Positions 39,973 to 49,397 of a stretch of DNA of 64,000 nt are shown here, piece by piece. A program made the position numbers and the translations under genes. Numbering within the stretch: position 1 is the first letter of the stretch; every line of letters begins with the position of its first letter. The notes under the pieces are model-generated. The model saw nothing but the letters and a program-made list of their open reading frames with translations, was not told where the DNA came from and did not search any database. The DNA is from Arhodomonas sp052060015 (GTDB taxonomy: Bacteria > Pseudomonadota > Gammaproteobacteria > Nitrococcales > Nitrococcaceae): contig NZ_JBPODZ010000010.1 of the NCBI RefSeq assembly GCF_052060015.1, forward strand, positions 20,738 to 84,737. The letters run 5' to 3'.

Positions 39973-41670
39973 TCAACCCCCCTGATAGCCGTAGTGCTCA
40001 CGCGCCGCCTGCTCCGAGACGAAGCCCTCGCGCATATCTTCCGCCACCGCCGCGCGGTCCCGCTTGGTCGGATCCCCGTAACCACCCCCACTAGGGGTCA
40101 CCAGACGCACCCGATCACCCTTGCGGATCGAGAGATTCGAGTACCGGCTGGTTGATGGCTTGCCGTAGGCCTCCCGGACCGTCTGCCACTGTTCGCTTGC
40201 CTTCTTCTTAACCAGGGTTGCGCCTAGGGCACCGTCCTTACCGCCCTTGAGGCCCCAGGCCGGCAGGATGTGCCGGTCGGTCATCTGTGAGCAGGTGATC
40301 TCCTCGTTGAGGCAAAGCATCTGCTTGGTGTAGCCGAGACCACCCCGGTACTGGCCCGGGCCGCCGCCGTCGACATTCAGCGATAGGCGCTCGACCCGCC
40401 AGGGGAAGCGGGTCTCGTAGACCTCGGTGGGCGTGATTCGGCAGTTACCGTTGATGGAATCGATCGCGTCATTGCCATCCGCAAAGGAGCGTCCGCCATA
40501 ACCGACCATCTCGAGGTCATAGCAGGCGAAGTACTCACCGGAATCCGCATCCACGCCACCGAAGACGAAGTTGCAGTGCGTCGCGCCCTCGGAGGCCATC
40601 ACATGGTTGGGTACCGCATCGGCCATTGCACCGAAGATCACACCCACGACACGGGGATGGGTGTCGGTGTTGCCCCCTACCGAAGGCCCGGGGAAGTCAA
40701 CGTTGACGATAGTTCCCGGGGGCGCCATGACGCGGATCGGCCGAAAGCAGCCTGAGTTTCTCGGAATCGACGGATCCGTCATGTGCAGGATGGCGTTGTA
40801 TGCCGCGGAGGTCGCGACGCCCAGGGTGCCGTTGATCGGGCCCGGGGCCTGTGGAGAGGAGCCCGCGTAATCAACGATCACCTCACCGCCGTTCTTGTGC
40901 ACCTCCACTTTGATGGCGTACTCCGCATCCGACTCGACCCCGTCGCTCTCGATGTAGTCGGTAAACGAGTACACGCCGTCCGGTATCCCCTCCAGCTCGG
41001 CGCGCATCCGGCGCTCGGAGTACTCGAGAAGATCGTTGACGGTCTCACGCATCTTCTCCTTGCCGTACTTCCTGTAAATCTCGACCATCTGCCGCTCGCC
41101 AAGATTCACGGCCGCAATCAGGGCGCTAAGGTCACCGTAATTGGCCCGCGGCGTCCTGACGTTGGCGAGAAGGAGTTTCCAGACCTCGATATTGTCCTTC
41201 CCCGCCTTGCGGATCTTGACCGGCGGTATGCGCAGACCCTCCTGGAAGATCTCGGTGGCCTCGCCGGAGAATCCACCGGGGACCATGCCACCGACCTCGG
41301 CGAGGTGGCCGATGGCCACCGCGAAGCCCATAATCTCGCCTTCCACGAAGATGGGCTTGAAGAAGGTGTGTTCGGGGGTGTGCAGCCCGCCCCGGTAGGG
41401 GTCGTTGTGCACGATGATGTCGCCCTCCTCAAGGTCTTCCAGGGCGATCTCCTTGAGGCAGGACTTGACCAGCAGCGGCATACCCCCGATCTGCGCCGGA
41501 CAGTAATCGGCGACCGCGATCATGTCCCCATTCATGTCCGCGAGGCCGCAGGTGAAGTCCAGCGCTTCATTGAAGATGGTCGAATAGGATGTCTTCATCA
41601 GAACGACACCCATCTGCCGGCACAATGAAGTCATGGCCGACTCGAGAATGTTCATCGTCACGTAATCCAT
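39973..41670 (-). CDS. hyuB: HyuB-type hydantoinase / 5-oxoprolinase / lactamase, B subunit
   Basis: Start ATG 41670 is set by AAGGAGGAGCGTC directly before MDYVTMNILESAM. The 565-residue protein matches the hydantoinase B/oxoprolinase family: MTSLCRQMGVVLMKTSYSTIFNEALDFTCGL, GDIIVHNDPYRGGLHTPEHTFF, DYAGSSPQAPGPINGTLGVA, GPSVGGNTDTHPRVVG, and the C-terminal TPSGGGYGDP. With HyuA it forms an ATP-dependent amidohydrolase opening cyclic amides such as hydantoins, 5-oxoproline or lactams. The gab genes downstream point to a substrate that yields GABA. Confidence 0.92.
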   Translation of the reverse strand: MDYVTMNILESAMTSLCRQMGVVLMKTSYSTIFNEALDFTCGLADMNGDMIAVADYCPAQIGGMPLLVKSCLKEIALEDLEEGDIIVHNDPYRGGLHTPEHTFFKPIFVEGEIMGFAVAIGHLAEVGGMVPGGFSGEATEIFQEGLRIPPVKIRKAGKDNIEVWKLLLANVRTPRANYGDLSALIAAVNLGERQMVEIYRKYGKEKMRETVNDLLEYSERRMRAELEGIPDGVYSFTDYIESDGVESDAEYAIKVEVHKNGGEVIVDYAGSSPQAPGPINGTLGVATSAAYNAILHMTDPSIPRNSGCFRPIRVMAPPGTIVNVDFPGPSVGGNTDTHPRVVGVIFGAMADAVPNHVMASEGATHCNFVFGGVDADSGEYFACYDLEMVGYGGRSFADGNDAIDSINGNCRITPTEVYETRFPWRVERLSLNVDGGGPGQYRGGLGYTKQMLCLNEEITCSQMTDRHILPAWGLKGGKDGALGATLVKKKASEQWQTVREAYGKPSTSRYSNLSIRKGDRVRLVTPSGGGYGDPTKRDRAAVAEDMREGFVSEQAAREHYGYQGG

Positions 41671-41681
41671 GACGCTCCTCC

Positions 41682-43706
41682 TTACGCGGAAATTTTGAGA
41701 TTGCCAAGTCGGTCGACCGTCAGGGACTGGCCGGGCTGCAGAACCGTTACCGATGAGTTCTCCTCGATCACTGCCGGGCCGGCGATCTCGTGCCCGCGCA
41801 GGAGGGAGTAGCGATCGTAAACCGGGGTTTCGATCCATCCCTGCTCATAACGAACCTTCCGTGCGCCCTTCGCATCCGGGCTTCCCTTGGCTTCCGCGAG
41901 CTCCGGGAGCTTCGGTTTATCGGAAAGCGCCACCGCGACCACCTTAAGGTTCACGGTCTCGATGGTCTCGCCGGGGATGGAGAAACTGAACCGCTTCTCG
42001 TGCTCCTCGTGGAAACGCTTCCAGAGATCCTTGATCTGCTCTTCACTGAAGTCACTGGTGGGCACGGTGAGCTCAAGCTCATGGTTCTGGCCGAGGTAGC
42101 GCGCCTCGATGGAGCGATAGATCTCGATGTCCTGCGCATACCCCTGCGCCCGCAGCTCGGAGACCGCGTCGTTGACGAGCTCGGTCATCGCCTCCGTCGC
42201 CCGAGCCCCGTCGAAGGCCCGAGAGGTCTGCTGCACGGTGCGGTGACGGTCCACGCGGGCGTCGGTCATGATGAAGCCGAACGCGGAGAACTGTCCGGGG
42301 TAGTTCGGCACGAGGCCCTGAGGGATACCGGAGATCGACATCAGATCGCCAATGTGGACCGGGCCGGCGCCGCCGGAGGCGACCAGGGTGAAGTCCCGGG
42401 GATCCAGGCCGCGCTGCAGGAGCACCACGTGAAGCGCGCCCAGCATGTTGTTGTTGGCGATCTGAAGCATTGCATACGCGGCCTCATCGGCCTTCAGTCC
42501 GAGCTTTTCGCCGACCGCCGCCACGGCACGATGGGCGGCATCGGCGTCCAGTGCCATCTTTCCGCCGAGGAAATGCGCGGGATTGATCCGGCCCAGAACG
42601 ACATTTGCATCCGTAACCGTCGCCTCCTCGCCACCACGGCCGTAACATGCGGGGCCCGGCTCGGCGCCGGCAGACTGGGGTCCCATGCGCAGCATGCCGC
42701 CCTTGTCTACCCAGGCAATGGAGCCGCCGCCCGCGCCGATGGTGTGGACGTCGATCATGGGGACCTGGATGGGCAGCCCCCACTCCACCTCGAAGTCGGT
42801 GGTCATGTGCTCCATCGCATCGACCACCGTGGAGCAGTCCGTGGAGGTCCCGCCCATGTCAAAGGTCACGAGATTCTCGATGCCGGTGAGCTTCGACAGC
42901 GCACGCGTCGCCACCACCGCCCCCGTGGGACCCGAGAGCACCATCTGGACCGGAGCGGCCGCCGCACCGTCCACCGTGGCCTCCCCGCCGTTGGATTTGA
43001 TCACACCGATGCGGTCACCGATGCCAATACCGTCCAGGCGCTCCTTGATGGTCTCGAAGTTCCGCGAGACCACGGGCTTGAGGTACGCGTCGGCAATGGT
43101 CGTCGATGCGCGGTCATACTCCTTCCATTTCGGGAGCACGTCATAGGAGATGGACACAGGGATTCCGGGCAACTCCTCGCGGAACAACTCCCGGATTCGC
43201 TCCTCATGGCCCGGATCGATGTAAGAGAACAACGTGCAAATGGCCACCGCCTCAATGTCGGCTTCCGACCGGATCTTCTGCGCGAGTTCGCGCACCGATG
43301 ATTCGTCCAGCGGTTCCACGGTCTCGCCCTTGGCGGAAATCCGTTCCTTGACCTCGTAGCAGTTCGCCCGCTTGACGAGCGGTCGACTCTTGATCCAAGT
43401 GATATCGTAGTGACTTCGACGGTTACCGCGCTGGATGAAAGGGACGTCACGGAATCCTTCCGTGGTGACATAGGCGATCTTCGCGCCGCGCCGGGTAAGC
43501 AGCGCATTGGTGGCGATGGTCGTTCCCAGCCGAAACTTGCTAACCCCTTGGAGGTCCTTTACCTCGCCAAGGCCTTCCAGCACGCCGGTAATCGGCTCGC
43601 TCGGCGTCGTCGGATTCTTCCAATCCGCGATCGCCCCGGTAGCCGGGTCGTATTCCACGAAATCGGTGAAGGTACCACCGATATCGATTCCGATAATACG
43701 CTGCAC
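41682..43706 (-). CDS. hyuA: HyuA-type hydantoinase / 5-oxoprolinase / lactamase, A subunit (ATPase)
   Basis: A 674-residue ATP-binding subunit with the actin-like phosphate loop IIGIDIGGTFTDFV at the N-terminus, TNALLTRRGAKIAYVTTEGF, GPTGAVVATRALSKL, and VTFDMGGTSTDCS (second phosphate loop), then GPACYGRGGEEATVTDANVVLGR. It phosphorylates or activates the cyclic amide for ring opening together with HyuB, whose gene starts 11 bp downstream. It is preceded by the GntR regulator. Which amide is used cannot be read from sequence alone. Confidence 0.93.
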   Translation of the reverse strand: MQRIIGIDIGGTFTDFVEYDPATGAIADWKNPTTPSEPITGVLEGLGEVKDLQGVSKFRLGTTIATNALLTRRGAKIAYVTTEGFRDVPFIQRGNRRSHYDITWIKSRPLVKRANCYEVKERISAKGETVEPLDESSVRELAQKIRSEADIEAVAICTLFSYIDPGHEERIRELFREELPGIPVSISYDVLPKWKEYDRASTTIADAYLKPVVSRNFETIKERLDGIGIGDRIGVIKSNGGEATVDGAAAAPVQMVLSGPTGAVVATRALSKLTGIENLVTFDMGGTSTDCSTVVDAMEHMTTDFEVEWGLPIQVPMIDVHTIGAGGGSIAWVDKGGMLRMGPQSAGAEPGPACYGRGGEEATVTDANVVLGRINPAHFLGGKMALDADAAHRAVAAVGEKLGLKADEAAYAMLQIANNNMLGALHVVLLQRGLDPRDFTLVASGGAGPVHIGDLMSISGIPQGLVPNYPGQFSAFGFIMTDARVDRHRTVQQTSRAFDGARATEAMTELVNDAVSELRAQGYAQDIEIYRSIEARYLGQNHELELTVPTSDFSEEQIKDLWKRFHEEHEKRFSFSIPGETIETVNLKVVAVALSDKPKLPELAEAKGSPDAKGARKVRYEQGWIETPVYDRYSLLRGHEIAGPAVIEENSSVTVLQPGQSLTVDRLGNLKISA

Positions 43707-43751
43707 TGTTGCTCTCCTCGTGAGTTATCCCCTAAAGACGGGGCGTTCCAT

Positions 43752-44408
43752 TCAGGTTTCTGCCTGCATCTCAAGCTCTGCCGTGAGTCGGCTCCACGCA
43801 TCATCAATGTGATACTGGATCGCCTCCACTGCGCCTTGCCCGTCCCTGGAGCGCATTGCCTCAACGATGGGCCAGTGATCCGCAGCGGCCTCGTGAAGCG
43901 TCTCAAAACGCTGCTTAGCCATGGAGATGGCCATCTGGACCTCCGCGCGCATTTGCGCTACGGCCCGCTGGGCATGCTCGTTACCCGAGAATTCGCAAAT
44001 GACCACGTGAAACCGGAAATCATTCTCTACCAGCGCTGCTTCGTCACCGCGGTCCGCGGCAGACTCCATGGCCCTTACGATTTCCTCAAGTTGTTTAATG
44101 TTCTCATCAGTGACCACCTCCACAGCGAGCTCTACGGCGAAGCCCTCGACGAGCCGCCGGAAAGAGAACAATTCGTCAATGTAGGAACGGGAAAGCTCCC
44201 GGACAAAGGCACCACGGCGAGGCACGGTCACGATCACGCCTCTCTGGCTGAGAACCCGCAGCGCCTCACGAATCGGATTTCTGCTGATCTTGAGCTCGGA
44301 CGCCAGTTCGGTCTCGTTGACCCGCTCACCCTGTTTCAGATTCCCATTAAATATAGACCTGAGAATGTATTGCTCGACCTGCGCGGACAGCGTTCCATTA
44401 TCCAACAT
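43752..44408 (-). CDS. GntR-family (FadR/FCD) transcriptional regulator
   Basis: A 218-residue regulator with strong ribosome site AAGGAGGATGCCAA before ATG 44408. The N-terminus is a winged HTH (GERVNETELASELKISRNPIREALRVLSQRGVIVTVPRRGAFV). The C-terminus is an all-helical FCD ligand domain with candidate metal ligands (ENDFRFHVVICEFSGN..., HEAAADHWPIVEAM). It sits between the transporter and hydantoinase genes, so it is likely the local repressor that responds to the substrate or a product. A 17-bp palindrome at 48474-48490 is a candidate operator. Confidence 0.9.
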   Translation of the reverse strand: MLDNGTLSAQVEQYILRSIFNGNLKQGERVNETELASELKISRNPIREALRVLSQRGVIVTVPRRGAFVRELSRSYIDELFSFRRLVEGFAVELAVEVVTDENIKQLEEIVRAMESAADRGDEAALVENDFRFHVVICEFSGNEHAQRAVAQMRAEVQMAISMAKQRFETLHEAAADHWPIVEAMRSRDGQGAVEAIQYHIDDAWSRLTAELEMQAET

Positions 44409-44427
44409 TTGGCATCCTCCTTGCGTC

Positions 44428-45447
44428 TCAGGTGCGTTCCGACAATTCTATTTCTTTGCCACCCATCAAGCCTTCTTTCCGAAAAACCAGAATCAAAAGC
44501 ATGATGGCTGCCAGTATCAGTTCCTGGGTACCCGCTGGGAGGGAAACTTCCATGCCGCCGATCGAAACCCCCTCCTCGACGCGGCGAAAAACATCGACGG
44601 TTGTATGGACGACCAATACCCCGACGACCGCGCCGGCGAGACTGCCCATGCCGCCCACCACCAGCATGGCAAGCGTCAGGAAGGTCATCTTCAGGAAAAA
44701 CGTGTCCACGGACACCGTGCCGAGATAGTGCGCGTGCAGAACACCGCCAAGCCCGGCGATCATTCCCGAGATAACGAACGCGAGCAGGCGATTCCAGTAC
44801 AGCGACACTCCGACCGCCGATGCAGCGACCGCATCCTCCCGGCTCGCCCGCAGCATCAGCCCCCGCGGGGAACGCTGGAAGACATAGGCCACGATGATAG
44901 CGGCCACGGCACCGAGGAGCGCGACCCAAGGTGTCACGTAGTACGGCAAGCCGACGACGGACGCCGTACCCATCGTTACGCTGTCCCAATTCGAATAGGT
45001 AACATTCAGGATGAACAGCGCCGCAAGGGTCGCGATGGAGGCGGCGATGCCTGACAGCCGCATAAGCACCAGCCCGGACGCGAGTGCTACGAGACCAGCG
45101 AGCCCCACCGAGGTCGCGGCCGATAACCCCACGGAGTAGGTCTCCTCCCGTAAAAAGGCGGGCAGGCCGGACATGGTGATCGGCTTCAGCATGGGGCAGC
45201 ACGTCTGCCAGGCCGTCGCATAGGCGGCGACGCCGATGAACGCCACATGTCCGAGTGAGATGATCCCGGAGTTGCCGATGAATACGTACAGCCCCACCAC
45301 GATGACCACGTAGATCAGCGCCTCGGTGACCGCACGCTCAACCGGGAGCGATCCAAGCACTTCCGCGAAAGTGACCGCCACGAGCAGCAACGCCACCAGC
45401 GACAGCACCGGGAAGTAATACCTCAATAGGCTCATCATTCGTTGCAT
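44428..45447 (-). CDS. livM: Branched-chain-type amino acid ABC transporter permease (LivM-like)
   Basis: A 339-residue inner-membrane permease with about ten hydrophobic helices and the family motifs IGNSGIISLGHVAFIGVAAYATA and AGLGGVLHAHYLGTVSVDTFFLKMTFLTLAMLVVGGMGSLAGAVVG. In this family, LivM pairs with LivH to form the channel. The gene lies 11 bp after livH and 19 bp before gntR. Substrate specificity comes from the binding protein and may be a lactam or amino acid derivative rather than leucine. Confidence 0.92.
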   Translation of the reverse strand: MQRMMSLLRYYFPVLSLVALLLVAVTFAEVLGSLPVERAVTEALIYVVIVVGLYVFIGNSGIISLGHVAFIGVAAYATAWQTCCPMLKPITMSGLPAFLREETYSVGLSAATSVGLAGLVALASGLVLMRLSGIAASIATLAALFILNVTYSNWDSVTMGTASVVGLPYYVTPWVALLGAVAAIIVAYVFQRSPRGLMLRASREDAVAASAVGVSLYWNRLLAFVISGMIAGLGGVLHAHYLGTVSVDTFFLKMTFLTLAMLVVGGMGSLAGAVVGVLVVHTTVDVFRRVEEGVSIGGMEVSLPAGTQELILAAIMLLILVFRKEGLMGGKEIELSERT

Positions 45448-45458
45448 AGTGAACTCTC

Positions 45459-46376
45459 TCAGACCCGCTCCCGGGCGGCCCGGGTCACGATCAACCCCTG
45501 TGGCCTGACCAGCAGAATCAGGATGACAACGGCAAAGACGCCGGCGTCGCGAAACGGCCGCAAATCCACCGGCAGGTACGCCTGCAGCAATACGCTGATC
45601 ACACCCACCAGGAAGCCACCCAACGCGGCACCTGGCAGCGACCCCATACCGCCGATTACGGTGGCGAAGAACCCGTAGACCACCGGCATGAGGCCCATAC
45701 GGATATCCAAGGTTCCGGTCTGCACGACCATCAGCAGCGCCGCAGCACCAGCAAGCAGGCCACTGATCATGAAAGCCATCGAAATCACACGATTGGCTGG
45801 AACGCCAAGCAGACGGGCCATCTCGAAGTTCTCAGCGGCAGCACGCATCTGGATTCCCAGAGGAGTCTTCTTCAGGAACAGCACGAGGGCCAGCAGCAAT
45901 GTGCCGGTCACCACCAGTGTGGCCAGCTGCACGCCCGGCACACTGATCCCACCCCCGAGCTCTACAGCCTTGGTGAGGGCCTCTCCGATTCCGACTGACT
46001 TGGGTCGGCCGGTATGCACCAACACCACGAGATGCTGGAGGAAATAGCTCACCGCGAACGAAGAGATAAGGAGTGTCGCCGGGGAAGTGTTCCGCAGCGG
46101 CCGGAATGCCACCCGCTCGGTAGCGTACGCGAGCCCGATGGTGATCAGGACGATACCTACGATCATCAGCGGCGCGGGCCATGCACCGAGCAGTAGTGGT
46201 GGCGCCACGCTCACCGTCGGCACCACGAGCGCATAGGCACCGATGGTCATGTACTCGCCCTGGGCGAAGTTGATGAGCCGCATGACCCCGAACACCAACC
46301 CGATGGCCAGCGCAATGAGCGCGTAGAACCCACCTAGGGCCATTGCGTTGACTACAACCTGAATTACGTTGTTCAT
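45459..46376 (-). CDS. livH: Branched-chain-type amino acid ABC transporter permease (LivH-like)
   Basis: A 305-residue permease with eight or so helices and the LivH signatures GGFYALIALAIGLVFGVMRLINFAQGEYMTIGAY, GIQMRAAAENFEMARLLGVPANRVI and VIGGMGSLPGAALGGFLVGV. It lies 8 bp after livG and 11 bp before livM. It forms the transmembrane channel with LivM in the import system of this operon. Confidence 0.93.
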   Translation of the reverse strand: MNNVIQVVVNAMALGGFYALIALAIGLVFGVMRLINFAQGEYMTIGAYALVVPTVSVAPPLLLGAWPAPLMIVGIVLITIGLAYATERVAFRPLRNTSPATLLISSFAVSYFLQHLVVLVHTGRPKSVGIGEALTKAVELGGGISVPGVQLATLVVTGTLLLALVLFLKKTPLGIQMRAAAENFEMARLLGVPANRVISMAFMISGLLAGAAALLMVVQTGTLDIRMGLMPVVYGFFATVIGGMGSLPGAALGGFLVGVISVLLQAYLPVDLRPFRDAGVFAVVILILLVRPQGLIVTRAARERV

Positions 46377-46384
46377 CGGACACC

Positions 46385-47140
46385 CTAGATCGCGACTGCG
46401 CTGTCGACCGCCTGGTCACCGAGGTAGGCGCGCCGCACTTGTTCGTCTTTCTGGACCTCTTCCGGGAGGCCGTCGGCAAGACTCATACCGCCATCAAGCA
46501 CATGAATTCTTTGGCAAACCTGCATAATCACCTTCATGTTGTGCTCGATTAGCAGGATTCCGCAGTCGAACTTGCCGGGAATCTCGAAGATCACGCGCAT
46601 CAGATCTTCGCACTCACTCTCATTCATCCCCGAGGCGGGCTCATCGAGCAATAGAAAGGACGGATAGGTGGCAAGTGCGCGTGCGATGCCGATACGGCGT
46701 TCGTCACCGTAAGACAACTCCCCGCACGGGCGGTTGGCTTTATCCGCACATCCCATCCATTCCAGTATCCGGCACGCACGTCGATAGGCCTCCGCCGCCT
46801 TCTCGCCAACCCCTATAGCCGCGACAGTCAGGTTTTCCAGGACACTGAGGCTCGAAAACAACCGTGCGGATTGAAAAGTCCTCGCGATGCCTTCCCTTGC
46901 AGTCCGGTGCGCACCGAGGTTTCCGATGTTGTGCGCATCCAGCGAGGCCTGGCCCAGAGTGGGCGCCTGAAAGCCGGTCAGGACATTCACCAAGGTCGTT
47001 TTGCCCGCGCCATTCGGGCCAATGAGCCCCAGAATCTCATCCCGCTCCAGCGCAAGGTCGACGCCGCCAAGGGCCCTGATGCCACCAAAATCAACGTGGA
47101 TGCCGTCCGCTTTGAGGAGGTTTTTCTTCCGCGCCTGCAT
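46385..47140 (-). CDS. livG: ABC transporter ATP-binding protein (LivG-like)
   Basis: A 251-residue ATPase: Walker A GPNGAGKTT, Q-loop region, signature SYGDERRIGIARALA (a variant of LSGGQ with Tyr-Gly-Asp), Walker B FLLLDEPASGMN, switch His in LLIEHNMKV. The GMN/LSYG variant is common in LivG. It works with LivF, which is encoded divergently on the other side of livK, an unusual split of the usual livHMGF block. Confidence 0.93.
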   Translation of the reverse strand: MQARKKNLLKADGIHVDFGGIRALGGVDLALERDEILGLIGPNGAGKTTLVNVLTGFQAPTLGQASLDAHNIGNLGAHRTAREGIARTFQSARLFSSLSVLENLTVAAIGVGEKAAEAYRRACRILEWMGCADKANRPCGELSYGDERRIGIARALATYPSFLLLDEPASGMNESECEDLMRVIFEIPGKFDCGILLIEHNMKVIMQVCQRIHVLDGGMSLADGLPEEVQKDEQVRRAYLGDQAVDSAVAI

Positions 47141-47219
47141 GGAATTCGACCCTTCTCTCCTCGATGCGACCGACCCGTAGGGGCCGGCCGTATAGCGTTA
47201 TGGGAGTCTGACTACGGAG

Positions 47220-48449
47220 TCACTGACCAACGCGGAACAGCAGCTTCATGTCCGGCGTCATGCTGTTGCGATAGGTTTCCACGGCCCGGAACGATCCGTC
47301 GCTGACCTCCATGATCAGCCAGGGCCGGTCCACCTGAATATGAAGTTGATCGGTATAGCTCGTCGGACCCGCGGTGAAGGGTTGATCGTCGAGCTGGTTG
47401 AGCACGGCGAGCACTTGGTCGGAATCGGTCGTTCCGGCCTCGTTTACCGCATACTCCCACTGCTCGATCAGGGTGTAACCGAGCACCGAGTAGGAGGATG
47501 CCGGCGGGCCGTCCCAACGCGCCTCGAACTTCTCCAGGAAGGCGTGCACTTCCTCGCGCGGATCATCGCCGTAAATCGATATCAGCGCGGGCACATAGAA
47601 GTCTTCCAGGTCCGGCACCGCATCGAGCCAATAGTTTCCGACCATTGCGGTGTTGGCGAGGATAGGCAGATCAATTCCCGCCGCGCGGATCTGTCGGGTT
47701 GCGGACGCACCGCCCGGAGTGATCGAGCACATGAAGATCGCATCCGGAGTTTCCTCCAATCCCTTGATCCGGTTGATCTGGCTCGCTATGGACGGGTCAT
47801 CATTCTTGAAGGTGTCGTTGCCGAGGATGCTCTGCTCGCCCGCGCCCTGCTTCCACGCGGCGCGGAAACCGGCACATGCGGACTTGTTGTACTCGATTGT
47901 GGTGTCTTCGAGGACGTAGACGGTCTCCAGCCCCATATTCTTCTGGGCGTACTCGGCAATCGCGATGCCCTCCGATTGCGCGGCGCTGGTGGCCGTGAAG
48001 GCATACGGACCCACACCCTGTACACCCATCTTGGGGTCGGCGGCACATAAGCTGAAGGAAATGATCCCCGCCCTGTTGCCGGCCAAGGCCGCCGGTGCGC
48101 CGAAGTCGTAATCGCAGGAGACGATCAGCAGGTCGACACCTTCATTCACGAGCGTCGCCCCGGCTGTTGCCGAGCGCTCACTGTCGGTTTTGGTGTCCAT
48201 GACCTCGTACTCGATCTGTCGACCGGACAGACCGCCCGCCTCGTTGATTTCCTCGATCTTGAGCACAGCAGCCTTGAAGGGCGGGCCATCGTAATTGGAA
48301 AGCCATCCTGACTTCGCAATCGCGAAGCCGACCTTGATCGGGTCCTCGTCCTGGGCGTGGGCGCCACCAGCCAGGGAAAGCCCAAGCAGGGCCGCGGCAG
48401 CAGCCACCGAGGTACGCCCCCCCATCCCGAAGCGATTCTTCGTATTCAC
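47220..48449 (-). CDS. Periplasmic substrate-binding protein of the Liv-type transporter
   Basis: A 409-residue type I periplasmic binding protein with signal peptide (VAAAAALLGLSLAGGAHAQ) and the family opening PIKVGFAIAKSGWLSNYDGPPFKAAVLKIEEINEAGGLSGRQIEYEVMDTKTD. Later segments (GVDLLIVSCDYDFGAPAALAGN, AQSEGIAIAEYAQKNMGLETVYVLEDTTIEYNKSACAGF) match Leu/Ile/Val-binding proteins in layout but not in detail. It probably binds the cyclic amide or amino acid degraded by the neighbouring enzymes. It heads the long reverse-strand operon. A strong AGGAGGAGTAGAG site precedes ATG 48449. Confidence 0.9.
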   Translation of the reverse strand: MNTKNRFGMGGRTSVAAAAALLGLSLAGGAHAQDEDPIKVGFAIAKSGWLSNYDGPPFKAAVLKIEEINEAGGLSGRQIEYEVMDTKTDSERSATAGATLVNEGVDLLIVSCDYDFGAPAALAGNRAGIISFSLCAADPKMGVQGVGPYAFTATSAAQSEGIAIAEYAQKNMGLETVYVLEDTTIEYNKSACAGFRAAWKQGAGEQSILGNDTFKNDDPSIASQINRIKGLEETPDAIFMCSITPGGASATRQIRAAGIDLPILANTAMVGNYWLDAVPDLEDFYVPALISIYGDDPREEVHAFLEKFEARWDGPPASSYSVLGYTLIEQWEYAVNEAGTTDSDQVLAVLNQLDDQPFTAGPTSYTDQLHIQVDRPWLIMEVSDGSFRAVETYRNSMTPDMKLLFRVGQ

Positions 48450-48473
48450 TCTCTACTCCTCCTTATGCCAAAT

Positions 48474-48490
48474 CCGTCCACAGTGGACGG
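48474..48490. promoter_or_regulatory. 17-bp perfect palindrome, candidate operator in the livK/livF intergenic region
   Basis: CCGTCCA-CAG-TGGACGG is a perfect 7-bp inverted repeat with a 3-bp spacer. It sits 25 bp upstream of the binding-protein start, in the only divergent promoter region of the catabolic locus. A looser pair, CCAAA (48468-48472) and TTTGG (48498-48502), surrounds it. It suits a dimeric regulator such as the GntR protein at 43752-44408, although it does not match the usual FadR-type TnGTnnnACnA core closely. Confidence 0.5.
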
Positions 48491-48628
48491 TGGACAGTTT
48501 GGAGACTAGAAGCTATAACTCAGGCCGTCAACTTCGTCGTCACCGGCATGACGAAGCCTCAGACCCGCGACCCCGGAACGGGGCAGGCACCAGAGAACAG
48601 CGCTAAGCGCTGGCGCGAGGAGAGTTAT

Positions 48629-49333
48629 ATGCTGGAGATTTCTGGTTTAACCGCAGGTTACGGCCGGCTTACGGCCTTGCGTGAGGCCAGCCTGTCGGTT
48701 GCCGAGGGCGAGGTGGTGTTCGTGGTCGGCCCCAACGGCGCAGGGAAGTCCACACTGTTGAAAAGCCTCGCCGGTCTGGTAAAGCCAGTCTCAGGTGAGG
48801 TCCGGTTTCGTGGCTCACAGGTCACACGTCAACAGCCGGAGCAACTCTGCCGTCAAGGTCTAATCCTGATTCCTGAGGGTCGCCACATCTTCGGAAGCCT
48901 CACGGTCCAGGAGAACCTCACGCTAGCGGCCACCACCCGCCGCGACCGGAAGGCCGTCCAGGAAGATCTTGACTTCGTGCAAACGCTCTTCCCGATCCTG
49001 CGCGCTCGGTACAAGGGAGTTGCAGGGCATCTCTCGGGCGGAGAGCAACAGCAGCTTGCGATCGCCAGGGCGATCCTACAAAAGCCGAGCCTCCTGATGA
49101 TCGACGAGCCCTCCCTGGGACTTGCGCCACTGGTAATCGATCAGGTCTATGAGAGCCTGCGTGAACTCAACAACCGGGGGCTCACCCTGCTCATCGTCGA
49201 ACAGTCCACTGGTTGGATGATGAACATCGCCTCGCGTGCCTACATCCTTCGTGGCGGACAGGTTGTCCTCGAGGGATCCACAGATGAGCTCTCAGACCCC
49301 GAAAGGCTGGAGGCAGCGTATTTCGGTCATTGA
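48629..49333 (+). CDS. livF: ABC transporter ATP-binding protein (LivF-like)
   Basis: ATG 48629 is chosen since CGAGGAGAG lies ahead and LivF proteins begin MLEISGLTAGYG; the longer frame from 48548 has no such match. In the 234-residue ATPase: GPNGAGKST Walker A, LIPEGRHIFGSLTVQENL, signature LSGGEQQQLAIARA, Walker B LLMIDEPSLGLAP and switch in LLIVEQST (Gln in place of His, as usual for LivF). It partners with LivG. It is divergent from the rest of the transporter and precedes lhgO. Confidence 0.92.
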   Translation: MLEISGLTAGYGRLTALREASLSVAEGEVVFVVGPNGAGKSTLLKSLAGLVKPVSGEVRFRGSQVTRQQPEQLCRQGLILIPEGRHIFGSLTVQENLTLAATTRRDRKAVQEDLDFVQTLFPILRARYKGVAGHLSGGEQQQLAIARAILQKPSLLMIDEPSLGLAPLVIDQVYESLRELNNRGLTLLIVEQSTGWMMNIASRAYILRGGQVVLEGSTDELSDPERLEAAYFGH

Positions 49334-49397
49334 CCCCCCGGCCATACCCGCACCGGGCGGTCCCGCGACGTCACACACCAACAACGAGATGTAATCC

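Noticed and set aside
41790..43301. 503-codon forward frame opposite hyuA
   Set aside because: Antisense shadow; hyuA has complete family motifs.
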